Made by a program: the position numbers and the translations under genes. The notes under the pieces are model-generated. The model did no database searches, had not been told where the DNA came from, and saw only the letters and a list, made by a program, of their open reading frames with translations. 27,517 nucleotides of DNA from CAZUZD01 sp964624465 (GTDB taxonomy: Bacteria; Planctomycetota; Planctomycetia; Isosphaerales; Isosphaeraceae), in the NCBI GenBank assembly GCA_964624465.1, contig CAZUZD010000041.1, positions 1-27,517 of the forward strand, written 5' to 3'. Position 1 is the first letter of the stretch, and the number at the start of each line of letters is the position of its first letter. Positions 1 to 8,760 of this stretch are shown here, in pieces.

Positions 1-42
1 ATGCGATCGTCATGCCACAGCCCGGGTCGGCAAGAGGTTGAG

Positions 43-123
43 TTACACGGTCTTACGCATGTCGACCGGGGTGGTGGCAACCCAGACCTGCACGCCCTGG
101 ACGCTGGCTGGTGAGGCGATCAC
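43..123 (-). pseudogene. IS66 TnpB (Orf2) N-terminal stub
   Basis: The frame starts at a GTG whose last bases overlap the stop of the upstream TnpA gene (GTGA junction), as in IS66 operons. The 26 codons contain the TnpB opening, VQVWVATTPVDMRK, and then meet a TAA at 43-45 where the family normally continues for about 90 more residues. Homology is lost at about position 45, so the element is broken there, by deletion or by insertion of other DNA. TnpB is an accessory protein of IS66 transposition; this stub cannot be functional. The family assignment rests on the motif and on its position next to TnpA. Confidence 0.75.
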
Positions 124-473
124 GCGGTCACCTCCGGTGCCTCGAGGGCGCGGACCAGCTCGACGATCCGGTCGACGGGCATCGAGCCCGGCAACCGCAG
201 GCACCGCCCGCCGCGGAGCTCGAGGACCAGCCCCGGCTCAGCAGCCGGTCCGGCCGGCCGCTCGTCGGCGATGACCACCGGGACGAAGGCCGGATTCGCC
301 TCGAGTCGGCGCTGATCCCGCTGCTGGTAGGTGCGTCGTCGCTCGTAGAACGAGGGCTCGTTGAGCCGGTGCCGCCGGCAGAATTCCCGGACCGAGAGCC
401 CGCTCTGGGCCTGCCGCCGGATGGCGTCCCGCCAGGCGGCTTCCTGGTGCGGATCGAGTCGTGTGTGGGCCAT
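120..473 (-). CDS. tnpA: IS66-family accessory protein TnpA
   Basis: A 117-aa protein. It has a helical N-terminal HTH-like part (about residues 5-50, including LSVREFCRRHRLNEPSFYERRR) and a basic, Val/Leu-rich C-terminal part ending in DRIVELVRALEAP, the usual IS66 TnpA (Orf1) layout. I start it at the ATG at 473 because GGGGGG lies just upstream; a longer in-frame start at 521 adds a stretch without family character. It overlaps the tnpB stub by four bases. The reading frame is intact, but the rest of this IS66 copy is missing, so it is an orphan. It probably bound DNA as part of the transposition apparatus. The matching TnpC is not next to it: the TnpC fragment at 544-822 is on the other strand. 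Confidence 0.8.
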   Translation of the reverse strand: MAHTRLDPHQEAAWRDAIRRQAQSGLSVREFCRRHRLNEPSFYERRRTYQQRDQRRLEANPAFVPVVIADERPAGPAAEPGLVLELRGGRCLRLPGSMPVDRIVELVRALEAPEVTA

Positions 474-543
474 CGCATCCCCCCTGGTGTGGCGATGCCG
501 ACAGCTTGGCGACTTTGGCAACCCGTTTGAAGACGTGATTTAT

Positions 544-822
544 GGAACGCTCACGTTCCTGCGGGTGGCGAGAGCGCCGCTGGACAACAACCTGTGCGAG
601 CGGGTTCTGAAGCGGGCGATCCTGCACCGCAAGAACGCGCTGTTCTACCGGACCGCGGCCGGAGCCCGGGTGGGCGATCAGCTGATGAGCCTGATCGTGA
701 CGTGCGGCCTGAACCAGGCCAACCCGTTCGAATACCTGACCGCGCTGCAGGATCACGCCGACGAGCTGGAGTCGTGTCCCGACCGTTGGCTGCCCTGGAA
801 GTACCGCGAGGCGCTGGCCTGA
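544..822 (+). pseudogene. IS66 transposase TnpC, C-terminal fragment
   Basis: About 93 codons of the last part of an IS66 transposase. It contains the signature APLDNNLCERVLKRAILHRK (third acidic region and IS66 C-terminal domain), followed by NALFYRT, the GARVGDQLMSLIVTCG helix and a WLPWKYREAL tail ending at a normal TGA. The first three quarters of TnpC are absent, including the Zn-finger and the first two catalytic acidic residues. The fragment lies on the strand opposite to the tnpA remnant just upstream, so two different IS66 copies, or one rearranged copy, are present. Codon choice is typical of the host, and decay is by deletion rather than by scattered stops. Confidence 0.8.
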
Positions 823-1032
823 ACCTCGGCCAATGGGGCCTCACCGCCGCCCCTGCGGACGCATGAGGTCATCGCGAGTCGGCAATGACCACGGGCAGCC
901 CCGTCGATCGCCAGCTTTTGCACGCCTGCCGGAAAGACACGGATTTTGGGTTACTGAGATCGCGGACTACTCGGGTATTGCGACGATTCTGCCCGGAGTG
1001 AGCCATTGGCTTAACGGTGTATTCTCGCCACG

Positions 1033-2055
1033 TCACCAACCTTGCGATACGAACATCTCGTTGGACTCTGAGAACGGCGACTGATACGTTTTAAGTAGCT
1101 CTTTGTTGTGCCGGCACGATATCCGTGCTAGGTCAGCAATCCGTTCGCCAGAATCGAAATAATCATAGGACCAAGGAGCAAATCGTAGCGACGCGAACCG
1201 GCTGTTTTTCACCAGCCGCTTGTAATCCTCACGCATCCAATGCACAGGCCGATCCTCCGATCCGCCATAGCGTTTGAAGATCCGCTTGTCTTTGCCCACA
1301 TCTATGCCGGAATAGTGAAAGAACCGCAAAGGCTTTCCAGCTGCGAAGTATTGTCCGTCATGTAGACTTATTTGTCGGCATGATATGTTCCAGTTTGCGA
1401 CATTGTATCCAACTTCTCGTAGTACATGCATGTCGAAGAAGGATACGGCTAAATCTACCCATTTCTGGTCGACGAACAGGCCGTGGGTGAAGTCGACGTA
1501 GCACATCATCTCTAGGCGGCTGTCCCACCAGTCCAAAAAACGTGCGGCCTCGGCCGATCGGCGCAGGCCCAGGAAGCCCAAGTTGAAGATGCCGCACTGG
1601 AGGGTCCTCAGGACGTTGTCACGGATGCCTTCCTCAGTGGTCTCGTCCTCTAGATGATGCGGCGTGACGACGATGTCTTTCCTGTTCATTACATCCATTA
1701 GCTCGATAAACGGCCCGTATACCTGGATGTCAGGGTCGAGGTAGATGAATCGGTTCTCAGCTGGGAACCTACGCATCAGTTCTTTGAGCAGTCGTGCCTT
1801 GATAGCCGTGGTCGCCTCTAATAGCTTATGCCGAAATAGAAACGCATCAACATTGTCATAGTCTAGCTCGCTGGCTAAAATTACTTGGTCGAACTCTGTT
1901 CCGCTGGCCAGGTCGTCTGGCATCCGGCGCTCGACCAAGCAGAGCACGACCTTCGCCCGAGGATGGTGGACCCTGAGGCTCTCAGCCAGCACGCATGCCT
2001 TAGGTAGATAATTCGTGGCTGCGACGGTCAACACGACAAACGACTCGTTCTCCAT
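1033..2055 (-). CDS. GT-A type glycosyltransferase
   Basis: A 340-aa cytoplasmic enzyme predicted to move a sugar from a nucleotide-sugar donor. The N-terminus, FVVLTVAATNYLPKACVLAE, is a Rossmann-like GT-A opening. YLDPDIQVYGP at about residues 105-115 holds the metal-binding DxD (D107, D109). CGIFNLGFLGL and RFFHYSG later match the acceptor-side part of GT8-like enzymes. The start is ATG 2055, preceded by GAGGT six bases upstream; a longer in-frame start at 2136 would run into the preceding gene. It follows the GT-B gene by 17 nt and is the last gene of the leftward operon. Donor and acceptor cannot be told from sequence. Base composition is visibly lower in GC than the DNA right of 8 kb. 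Confidence 0.8.
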   Translation of the reverse strand: MENESFVVLTVAATNYLPKACVLAESLRVHHPRAKVVLCLVERRMPDDLASGTEFDQVILASELDYDNVDAFLFRHKLLEATTAIKARLLKELMRRFPAENRFIYLDPDIQVYGPFIELMDVMNRKDIVVTPHHLEDETTEEGIRDNVLRTLQCGIFNLGFLGLRRSAEAARFLDWWDSRLEMMCYVDFTHGLFVDQKWVDLAVSFFDMHVLREVGYNVANWNISCRQISLHDGQYFAAGKPLRFFHYSGIDVGKDKRIFKRYGGSEDRPVHWMREDYKRLVKNSRFASLRFAPWSYDYFDSGERIADLARISCRHNKELLKTYQSPFSESNEMFVSQGW

Positions 2056-2072
2056 CGACCTCACCCGGTGTG

Positions 2073-3197
2073 TCAGGGGGTTCGTGCTCGTGCCAGTGCC
2101 GCGCCAAGCGATAACGAGAAGTGCGCGGGGTCGCAATGCTCACGGACGTAGCGAAACCCGGCCTCTTGGGCGGAACGCCAAACTCTAAGATCACGCAAGG
2201 CGGTGTCGATTCGTTCTGCAAATTGCTGGGGTGAGTCGGCTACCAAGAAGTCATCTCCAGCGATACCCAACTGGTCAGCGAGTAGCCTCGTCATAACGAC
2301 CGGAATCCCCTCGCTGAACGCCTCGGTGACCTTCCAGGGAATGCCAGCCGCGAAGATAGTCGGCGCAATAAACAGGGCGGCTGAGCGATAGAACGGACGC
2401 AGCGAAGGCTCGAATCCCCTTGCGTTAACGCGCACGCCCGCGGGAATCTCGAGGTGATCGAGTGCCCTGAGACTTCCGAACCCGATGATTTCTAGGGTTG
2501 AGTCGAATCGGACCAGCGGGGCGACATCCGAGAAATAGTGTTGGATCGCAGCTAGGTTCGGGGAGTACTCCGGCCGAAAGCTATCGGTCTCGATGTCGAA
2601 GAAGCTACCGACGAACAGGAGTCCACGCCGCTCTTCAAATCCTGCTATGTCGTCGGCACAAATATGGCAGGGATGTCCCACCAGGTACGTCGGTCTGGCG
2701 GTCCGCCGAGCAATCAAATCGGCCTCGCGTCGCGACACACTGACGATGACGTCGCACTCACGCATGAGCGCGAATTCCGAGGCCATCAACTGTTCGGCCT
2801 CACTCTCGCTGAAAGGCACGCCGGTTACCTCGCGCCGACGAATCTCACGCAACGCCCCGATAGCCTCGGCGTCGTAGACGACTGGGACCCCCGGAGCCGT
2901 TCGGCGGACCAACGGCAAGACGCGTTTGAGGTTCTTCGGTCGACTGATCCAGATCACGTCGTAGCCATCAAGCTGAGTGTTGCAGAACCGCTCGACGTCG
3001 CTAATCAGCTTCCAGCGATTCCCGTTGTGCCCGGGGAGACCTTTAAACGCGGGCAGGTCGCGGTTGATTTCGCAGAGCGGCACAAGGGTCATTTCGTGCC
3101 CAAGTGCTTCGAACTCACTCAGGATGTGGTAGGCCCGGGCATAACCATAGCCAAACTCTGGACTTGGTTCGATATCCTCGAACGCTGCTAGTCGCAT
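2073..3197 (-). CDS. GT-B (GT4-like) glycosyltransferase
   Basis: A 374-aa protein with two Rossmann halves. The N-terminal half has an FGYGYARAYHILSEFEALGH opening and the linker PVVYDAEA. The C-terminal half contains GLLFVGSFF, an IIGFG strand, and IPWKVTEAFSEGIPVV at about residues 287-302, which is the donor-binding E-x7-E-like region of GT4 enzymes. It most likely transfers a hexose to a surface polysaccharide or glycolipid precursor. ATG 3197 is chosen over the in-frame TTG at 3206 because AGG sits at an acceptable distance from it. A gap of about 213 bp separates it from the sulfotransferase gene upstream; I see no gene in that gap. Confidence 0.82.
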   Translation of the reverse strand: MRLAAFEDIEPSPEFGYGYARAYHILSEFEALGHEMTLVPLCEINRDLPAFKGLPGHNGNRWKLISDVERFCNTQLDGYDVIWISRPKNLKRVLPLVRRTAPGVPVVYDAEAIGALREIRRREVTGVPFSESEAEQLMASEFALMRECDVIVSVSRREADLIARRTARPTYLVGHPCHICADDIAGFEERRGLLFVGSFFDIETDSFRPEYSPNLAAIQHYFSDVAPLVRFDSTLEIIGFGSLRALDHLEIPAGVRVNARGFEPSLRPFYRSAALFIAPTIFAAGIPWKVTEAFSEGIPVVMTRLLADQLGIAGDDFLVADSPQQFAERIDTALRDLRVWRSAQEAGFRYVREHCDPAHFSLSLGAALARARTP

Positions 3198-3410
3198 CGA
3201 GATCAACCTGTTCGGCTAATAAATCGTCGCTACCCGATTGTGGCTGCCGCGCTCGATGGGGCGTGGCTATGCCGTTCCGGTCTCCGCCAACTTCCTCGCG
3301 GCCGACGCCTTCGGCCTCGATCTTACCGGCCCCTGATTTGGGTGCGTGTCTCGAAGCAAGCACTGGCGTCGGCTCCGGTAGTCACCTTCGTCAGCCGGAA
3401 GTCTCATTCT

Positions 3411-4040
3411 TCAGTAGGCATACCCATGGCGTGACAGTTCGAGGGTGAAATGCTGCTCGACCAACTCACGGGCTCTGGGCGTATAAACTTCGCGATAAGG
3501 TCGTTTACCTTTGGTAATGTTGGTCCGTGGAAGACAAATTGTCCCCTTGTGTCCTCGGTCACCCAGCAACCGTTGAATGTCGTCCTGCACTGAATCGTAA
3601 CGCAACAGCACGTCTACGTCGTGGGTGTAGTCCAGGCAGAAGTTGCTTGCTCTAGGGCAAGCAACTTCCTCGAGCCATTGCTCGAACCCCATCGAGCGAG
3701 ACTGCTCATAGTACGCCAGGACACCATCGCTCTCCGGCAAGTACACCCAAGAGCCGGGATCGGCCACGGCGTTCGCGTACCAATAACCTGTCAGCCGGGT
3801 CCATTCGGTCACTAAGTAATCAAATGGATTTCGAACCGTAGCCGTGGTAAGGATCGAATCCCGCGAAACTGAGGCGTTCTCCCATTCCTCCAAGACGGCG
3901 AGCGCTGCAGGGACGTCCATATGGCGAGGCTTTAGTCGAATGGCCCCCGCACAGACCACCAACCCAGTCGAGAGCGAGACTGATCCGGTCCTGGGCACCT
4001 CGAGCGCCAGAATACGATATCGGGGTAGCCAAATCGCCAC
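3411..4040 (-). CDS. sulfotransferase-family protein
   Basis: A 209-aa protein of the PAPS-dependent sulfotransferase fold. EVPRTGSVSLS (about residues 14-24) is the P-loop-like 5'-phosphosulfate-binding segment. ATVRNPFDYLVTEW (about 67-80) is the 3'-phosphate-binding segment. The C-terminal YTPRARELVEQHFTLELSRHGY is the characteristic end of the Sulfotransfer_2 group. It would put a sulfate on a sugar or other acceptor made by the adjacent glycosyltransferases. The start is GTG 4040, three bases after the stop of the SGNH gene, which implies translational coupling. At 209 aa it is shorter than many members (250-300 aa) but has both binding motifs. Confidence 0.75.
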   Translation of the reverse strand: MAIWLPRYRILALEVPRTGSVSLSTGLVVCAGAIRLKPRHMDVPAALAVLEEWENASVSRDSILTTATVRNPFDYLVTEWTRLTGYWYANAVADPGSWVYLPESDGVLAYYEQSRSMGFEQWLEEVACPRASNFCLDYTHDVDVLLRYDSVQDDIQRLLGDRGHKGTICLPRTNITKGKRPYREVYTPRARELVEQHFTLELSRHGYAY

Positions 4041-4043
4041 GGC

Positions 4044-5162
4044 TTAGTCCCGACCGAGGTCGGGCTCCAATTTCTCGAGGATGGAGCGGCCCAGGATCTG
4101 GTTGCCACGACGATTTACGTGGCAGCACTTATCTATATATATTTCTTCTGTCGTGTGCCGAAACACGTCAGTTAGATCATAATAGTTGACGCCCAGGCGT
4201 TCCAGGTTAGCGCCGGCCTTCTGAAGGTAAGGATAGCCACGCCGGGCCGTGGCGCAGTAGGGATGCCTCTCGTCGTAGGACCGTGCACGCTCAGATTCCG
4301 ATAGTGTCTTTGTTCCTTCGAGATACTGGTTGGGATGCAGCACGTGGCAATAGCGCCCGCCGTTGGCTGCGACAATACGCGACATCTGGTGCGAGCTGCG
4401 CCACCAAGTCGTCGCCAGAAACTCGTAAAGGCTGTGCCGGTCGGCGATTCCAGTGACCGGCCCGCATTCGAGGAACGAGTCACCGGCGCCCAATAAGCCT
4501 AGGCGGCTTTGCAGCGCCGCCACCCTCGAATCCCTAGTCTTGCGGATCAGCCGTTCCACAGCCGCGCCGGGGCCCCAGCGCAGCAAAGTCCTTCGTAACC
4601 ACGAGTCACGCGGCTTCCAGGCCAATAGCTCCTGAATCTCGGCCACCAGCAGCCGGATCCGGCGGTCTGCCAAGTGCGAAACGCGCAGACTCCAGCCGCG
4701 AGGGAAACTCGGGTTCACCCGGAAGTCCCGGTTCTCGCTTTCGTAAAGTGCGACCTCGTTGAACCCGTCGACATTGATCACAAGATCGAAGCCATAACCG
4801 AGGGATAACAGCCAGACCAAGAGCATGAGCTGTTGCGGCTGCTTATAGCCCCCAAGTGCCGCCGGCACGACGACTACTTCGCGGCCTCCCCACCGCAGCG
4901 AAATCGCGGCCGCCATTTCTTCGTGGAAATCATGCGCCAAGGATTTGGCGACCGAACCGCCAAACACAGCAACGCGGACGCAACTCGAGTCCGAGAGTCT
5001 CTCCCAGGGCCATTCACTCTCGAACCCCAATGCATTGATGTTTGGTTTGCCCCACTCCCAGAAGGTCTCGTCGGACTCGGGGTTAAGGACGTACCCAACA
5101 AACGGATGAATTACTTCTATAGAAGTAGATTTATTGATGTTTTGTCTCAAATATAAACGCAT
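4044..5162 (-). CDS. SGNH/GDSL-like hydrolase or O-acyl modifying protein
   Basis: A 372-aa protein. AVFGGSVA (about residues 65-72) carries the nucleophile Ser (S70) in a block I-like motif. AALGGYKQPQQ supplies the block II Gly. INVDGFNEV (129-137) is the block III Asn region. DKCCHVNRRGN near the C-terminus supplies the block V Asp/His (D344, H348). The N-terminal IHPFVGYVLNPES is typical of the SGNH proteins found beside glycosyltransferases, where they add or remove acyl groups on glycans. There is no signal peptide or membrane segment. It is the first gene of the operon and its ATG directly abuts an AT-rich leader without a Shine-Dalgarno sequence, so it may be leaderless or weakly initiated. 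Confidence 0.72.
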   Translation of the reverse strand: MRLYLRQNINKSTSIEVIHPFVGYVLNPESDETFWEWGKPNINALGFESEWPWERLSDSSCVRVAVFGGSVAKSLAHDFHEEMAAAISLRWGGREVVVVPAALGGYKQPQQLMLLVWLLSLGYGFDLVINVDGFNEVALYESENRDFRVNPSFPRGWSLRVSHLADRRIRLLVAEIQELLAWKPRDSWLRRTLLRWGPGAAVERLIRKTRDSRVAALQSRLGLLGAGDSFLECGPVTGIADRHSLYEFLATTWWRSSHQMSRIVAANGGRYCHVLHPNQYLEGTKTLSESERARSYDERHPYCATARRGYPYLQKAGANLERLGVNYYDLTDVFRHTTEEIYIDKCCHVNRRGNQILGRSILEKLEPDLGRD

Positions 5163-5236
5163 ATTTTATAGATAAAATATATGATTGTTTTATTGAATCT
5201 TATTTATTTATTATTAACATATTTTTTACTAAATGC
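5163..5236 (-). promoter_or_regulatory. AT-rich leader and presumed promoter of the glycan operon
   Basis: About 75 bases, almost all A and T, stand out sharply in an otherwise GC-rich window. They lie immediately upstream of the SGNH start codon. On the minus strand they contain several TATA-like hexamers (for example TATAAA just before the ATG), so I cannot single out one -10 box and do not assign a transcription start. The location and composition argue for a promoter or a binding site for a nucleoid-associated silencer; neither is proven. Confidence 0.45.
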
Positions 5237-5577
5237 GGCCTATCCGGTTACCAGAGCGGGTAGATATCATCAGGAGGGTATCGCCGCTTTTCGACGCTGC
5301 GGAGTTTTAGTCGCCCCGCAACGTAACTCCAGAGCGACTTGACCAGCAAAATAAGCCATCTCATCGTCGAGGTCCGGCTGTCAGGCCGGCTACAACCGGG
5401 AAGAGGTTTGGGATGTTCTGACTCGCGCTATCTCAACCACCTGATCGAGATCTTACATGGACACCAATTGCTCACAAGCCCGAAGCGTCAGCATGGGTCG
5501 TTCTTTTTTAGGGCGACCTTAATCTGGCGATTCGGGCCTGAAGCAACACACAATCTGCGCATTATTAGACTAGGGCG
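5237..5577. other. intergenic stretch without recognisable gene
   Basis: About 340 bases of mixed composition. A short open frame on the plus strand (5339-5581) has no Shine-Dalgarno, no family character and ends on the stop of the neighbouring minus-strand gene. I do not call it. No repeat or RNA gene is visible. Confidence 0.5.
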
Positions 5578-6231
5578 TTAACGGACCCGAGCCCCGGTCG
5601 CATCAAAGGATCCGAAATCGTACCAGTCGTCCTCCTCCGAGTCACCGAAGGTTGCTATCTCGACCGCTGTCAGCCCCTGCTCGATGCCGACGCTGCTACG
5701 GATCATCCCCTTCGTCCGCCCACCGACGGTAACCATGTACTTCTCGTCAATGCGGCCATTAACACCGCGAAAGACTTCGGCGATGGCGAGCTGACCCTCA
5801 GACCCCGTCACCATCTCCTTGAACAGGACGCCCTCAGCGCCGCTGTGGTTTAGCGTGCTGTACTCTCCCTGGCCGGGACTAGCGGCCCAGGATGTGGCTG
5901 TCAGGCCTTCGACCGATTGAACCTCGTTCCAGAGAAGCTGACGCTCGCCGACCGAGTCATGCTGGCAAGACGAAGCCTGATCGGAGGAGATAGCTTGTAC
6001 CCAGGACGACCGATCCCCGCCCGCATTCGAGCAGGTGGCCATGGTCTGTTTGCCGCTTGAGTGCTCGGCTGCACTAGCTTCGTGACGGCTCCCGTCCGGC
6101 AGATCAACGGACTCCTCGACGCGCATCCCGTCCGCCGTATGGATTACTCGCTTTCTGTACACGCCTTCCTTTCCTGATCGCTTGTCGGCGAAGGTCGTGG
6201 TCTCGTTCGTCACGGAAGCAATGGCCGACAT
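5578..6231 (-). CDS. hypothetical protein, 217 aa, acidic C-terminus
   Basis: I do not recognise a family. The start ATG 6231 is preceded by GAGGAAG six bases away, a good Shine-Dalgarno; the ATG at 6255 has none. The protein is hydrophilic and rich in Ser, Gly, Glu and Thr. It has no signal peptide and no membrane segment. The second half looks like alternating short strands (VLFKEMVTGSEGQLAIAEVF, MVTVGGRTKGMIRSS) and ends in an acidic patch, SEEDDWYDFGSF. A beta-rich, possibly self-repeating domain is plausible but is only an inference. It stands alone between the glycan operon and mobile-element debris. Confidence 0.55.
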   Translation of the reverse strand: MSAIASVTNETTTFADKRSGKEGVYRKRVIHTADGMRVEESVDLPDGSRHEASAAEHSSGKQTMATCSNAGGDRSSWVQAISSDQASSCQHDSVGERQLLWNEVQSVEGLTATSWAASPGQGEYSTLNHSGAEGVLFKEMVTGSEGQLAIAEVFRGVNGRIDEKYMVTVGGRTKGMIRSSVGIEQGLTAVEIATFGDSEEDDWYDFGSFDATGARVR

Positions 6232-6545
6232 GACACTTCCTCGCCCGTGGGACATTACGAGTGGTCAAGACGATTCCACTATTCTCTATAGCAGACGCCG
6301 GAGCCGTTCTCAAGCGTCGGTGGCCCGGTTGATAAAAGGTCTGAGGAGCTTGTACACCGCACCTGGATAAATTTGTGCTGCCGGTTGTTCAAACCGGTTA
6401 TGGGCGATACGATGGCCTCACTCTGGCCCACTCGATCACCCCGGGGAGGATAGGTAGCGAGTCGGCCTCGCTGACCTGCTCCCCGTAGCCTGGTCCATCT
6501 GGTATGAGAGTCATTCTGGCCCGGAAGGGCCCAAGGACTCCTGCC

Positions 6546-6674
6546 ATGAAGCGAATTCGTCATACGCCCGAGCAGATCATCCGCAAGCTCCGTGAAGCTG
6601 ACGCCGAGCTGGCCAAGGGCACAAACCTGGCTGACATCTGCAAAGCCCTCGGCGTGTCGGAAGTGACGTCATGA
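6546..6674 (+). pseudogene. IS3-family OrfA stub
   Basis: 42 codons beginning MKRIRHTPEQIIRKLREAD and continuing ADICKALGVSEVT, the helix-turn-helix start of IS3-group OrfA. The frame hits TGA exactly where the family continues with YHRW and the leucine zipper, and nothing of OrfB is seen. The element was cut at about 6665 and joined to unrelated DNA leading to the serine recombinase remnant. Confidence 0.75.
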
Positions 6675-6797
6675 GGCTGCACCCCGGGTCAACCTTGTGA
6701 TGCTGAGCTCGACGAGCCATTCCTTGCCTCCTGGGTGTGCATCCGGTGATCGACGTCCTTGACGGCCGAACCAGCCTTGAAGTAGGCCGGCCCGATG

Positions 6798-7370
6798 TCA
6801 GCCGGCTGCGAGGATTCGCCGCACCGACGTGCGGCCGATCGCCAGCCGACCGCGATCTCCGAATGGCTGAGACCCCGGGGTCTTGATCTGGTGGACCGCG
6901 GCGGCCTTCCGTGACGCCGTCGGTGGTCGGCCGTGGGGCCGACCCTCCCGACGAGCTTGGGCGATGCTAGCGCGGACCCGCTCGCGGAGTGCTTCACGCT
7001 CGAACTCGGCGAAGACGGCCAGCATCCCTGCCATCGCCCGCCCGGTCGAGGTCGTCAGGTCCAACGCCTCGGTCAGCGACACGAAGCCGACACCCAACTC
7101 GATCAGCTCGCGGAGCGACGTCACCAGATCGGGCAGCGACCGGCCCCAGCGATCGAGCAGCCAGACCACGATGACGTCGACCTCGCGGCGACGCGCGGCC
7201 TTCAGCAGTCCTTGCCGGGCCGGCCGCTCTTTCGAGCCCGAGCCGACGTCCTTGACCTGCCGCACCGCCTCTCAGCCGCGGCCCTTGAGATAGGCCGTCA
7301 TCGCCTGGACCTGCAGGCCGAGCGTCTGCTGGTCGTGCGTCGAGACCCGCGCGTAGAGTGCAGCACGCAT
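6798..7370 (-). pseudogene. serine recombinase (resolvase/invertase), interrupted
   Basis: From ATG 7370 the frame reads MRAALYARVSTHDQQ, with the catalytic Ser (S10) of the resolvase family. It continues to an in-frame TGA at 7272-7274 (codon 33), where the family has Trp in RGWE, so a TGG to TGA change is likely. After the stop the same frame continues with VWLLDRWGRSLPDL, the GRAMAGMLAVFAEFERE helix and LRERVRASIAQARREGRP. Near 6850-6890 a short stretch reads correctly only in another frame (GLSHSEIA); the original frame then returns for IGRTSVRRILA, the C-terminal HTH. That implies two compensating indels. No cognate res site was identified. It is a dead site-specific recombinase, probably from a lost mobile element. 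Confidence 0.85.
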
Positions 7371-7415
7371 GGGCCGGCCCTCCCTGGCCAAAAAGCCCTG
7401 TTCGGATCGCGGCGA

Positions 7416-8170
7416 TCAAACCCCTGGTTTCACCGCGTCCGCGAGGCCCCGATTGGGGGGGGCCGATATCCTTCCATTTCGGCCGGGCCCGGCCGTCGAC
7501 TCGGGCGATTCCGCGGGCGTCCAGCGATCTGGCAGCAGCTCCTTGAGCCGGCGGTGCGGATGCGTGCTCACGCGGGTGAGCACATCACGCAGGTAGGCCC
7601 ATGGGTTGATCCCCAGGTCCTTGCACGTCGTGCACAGGCTCAACAGCGTCGCCGCCGTCCCGCCCCCGCGTCGCTGCCGGCGAACAGCCAGTGCCGCCGC
7701 CCCAGCGCCACCGGCTTCAGCGCCCGCTCGCTGGCCCCGTTGTCGAGCTCCAGGAACCCGGCCTTCCGCGGCCGTGTCAGGGCCGACCAGTGGTTCAGGG
7801 CAAAGCCGATCGCCTCGCCCATCGGGCTCCAGGGCAGCACCCTGGCACGCTCCCCCTCCAGCCAGGGGGGGATCGCCTCCAGGATCGGGCGGGAACGCTC
7901 GAGCCGCTGCTCGTGCCGGTAAGTGTGCCACTGCGCGTCGTCTCAGTCGGGGTGGTGCTTGCGCGCCTGCCTGGCCTCCTCTTCGACCTGGTACAGCCCG
8001 GCCACCCACGCCAGCATCACATGCGCCCGGGTCGGATCGCTCCCCCTGGCCTCGAAGAACCGTCGCCGCGCGTGCATCCAGCACCCGACGTCGACGATCG
8101 TGCCATCCCGGTCCAGGTCGTAGTAGTACGGGGTTACGTCGGCCTGAAGGTCGCCCGAGTACCTCCGGAA
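7416..8170 (-). pseudogene. IS66 transposase TnpC, interrupted C-terminal two-thirds
   Basis: Homology begins at about 8170 with RRYSGDLQADV and passes through VGCWMHARRRFFEARGSD, a core IS66 motif. An in-frame TGA at 7943-7945 (PD-stop-DDAQW, probably a former Trp) interrupts it. The same frame then continues through PMGEAIGFALNHWSAL and DNGASERALKPVALGRRHWL, the third acidic region. Near 7655-7680 it shifts into another frame for TLLSLCTTCKDLGINPWAYL and the C-terminal LPDRWTP. The N-terminal part is missing. The copy is clearly dead and differs in sequence from the IS66 fragment at 544-822. Confidence 0.85.
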
Positions 8171-8271
8171 GACGCGTTCGGGACCGGCTCGCCTCGTGTC
8201 CTGGACGGTTCCCGTCGCCCGGCTGGCAGGAGATTCCTGTCGTGTCCAGTTGAATCTGATTTGTTCTTTTA

Positions 8272-8325
8272 GACTTGACTCGTTCGAGTCCAAGAAAAGA
8301 AAAAGAAGATACAGTTAGGTGTCCC
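8272..8325. repeat. hairpin + A-tract + GTGTCCC motif, copy 1
   Basis: Read on the plus strand: a short imperfect hairpin (CTTGACTCG, TT, CGAGTCCAAG), a purine tract of A and G, then ATACAGTTAGGTGTCCC. A second copy with the same order of parts lies at 11366-11410, in the same orientation. The two bracket the primase unit. It could be the end of a mobile element or a transcription signal; function unknown. Confidence 0.5.
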
Positions 8326-8760
8326 TTTCCTGGATAGCTGGTGTTCGATTCGGCCCGGGTCAGCCCGGCGATCACTCCGGCACTCGCGATACCCAGGTCG
8401 CCCGTGCAGGTCCGCGGGTCGCTTCGATCACGTCCCGGCATCTACCTCTGACGTTCGATTTGGGACCGTCGATGCGGGGCGATGGCAGGCCCTCGCTTGG
8501 TCCGAGACTCCGGCCGCCGGGGCTTGGGCTATCCCCCGTACGAGCGGTGGTCATCGCCCTTGCGCGACCGAGCCGACGAACCGGGCGATCGTCCAGTCTG
8601 GCTTGCTCATCCGCGATCGCCGACTTGCGCCGGGGCATCGACTTCATCCCCGCCGGTTCGTAGTTCTGGCCCGGTCGTCCTGCCGGGTCTTGCCCCGGCA
8701 GCCCGGCGCGGGAGGCCGCGGCACTTGCCATGATTCATTCGGCGAGCTGGTTTTTTCCAC
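8326..8760. other. intergenic stretch without recognisable gene
   Basis: About 435 bases of GC-rich DNA between the repeat motif and the stop codon of the primase ORF. Several frames are open on both strands, as expected at this base composition, but none has a good start, a known motif or a convincing codon pattern. I call nothing here. Confidence 0.5.

Noticed and set aside
5339..5581. 80-codon plus-strand frame upstream of the hypothetical gene
   Set aside because: No start signal or family character, and it runs into the stop region of the opposite gene.
8372..8731. 119-codon minus-strand frame between the repeat motif and the primase stop
   Set aside because: No ribosome site, no motif, basic low-complexity composition typical of shadow frames.
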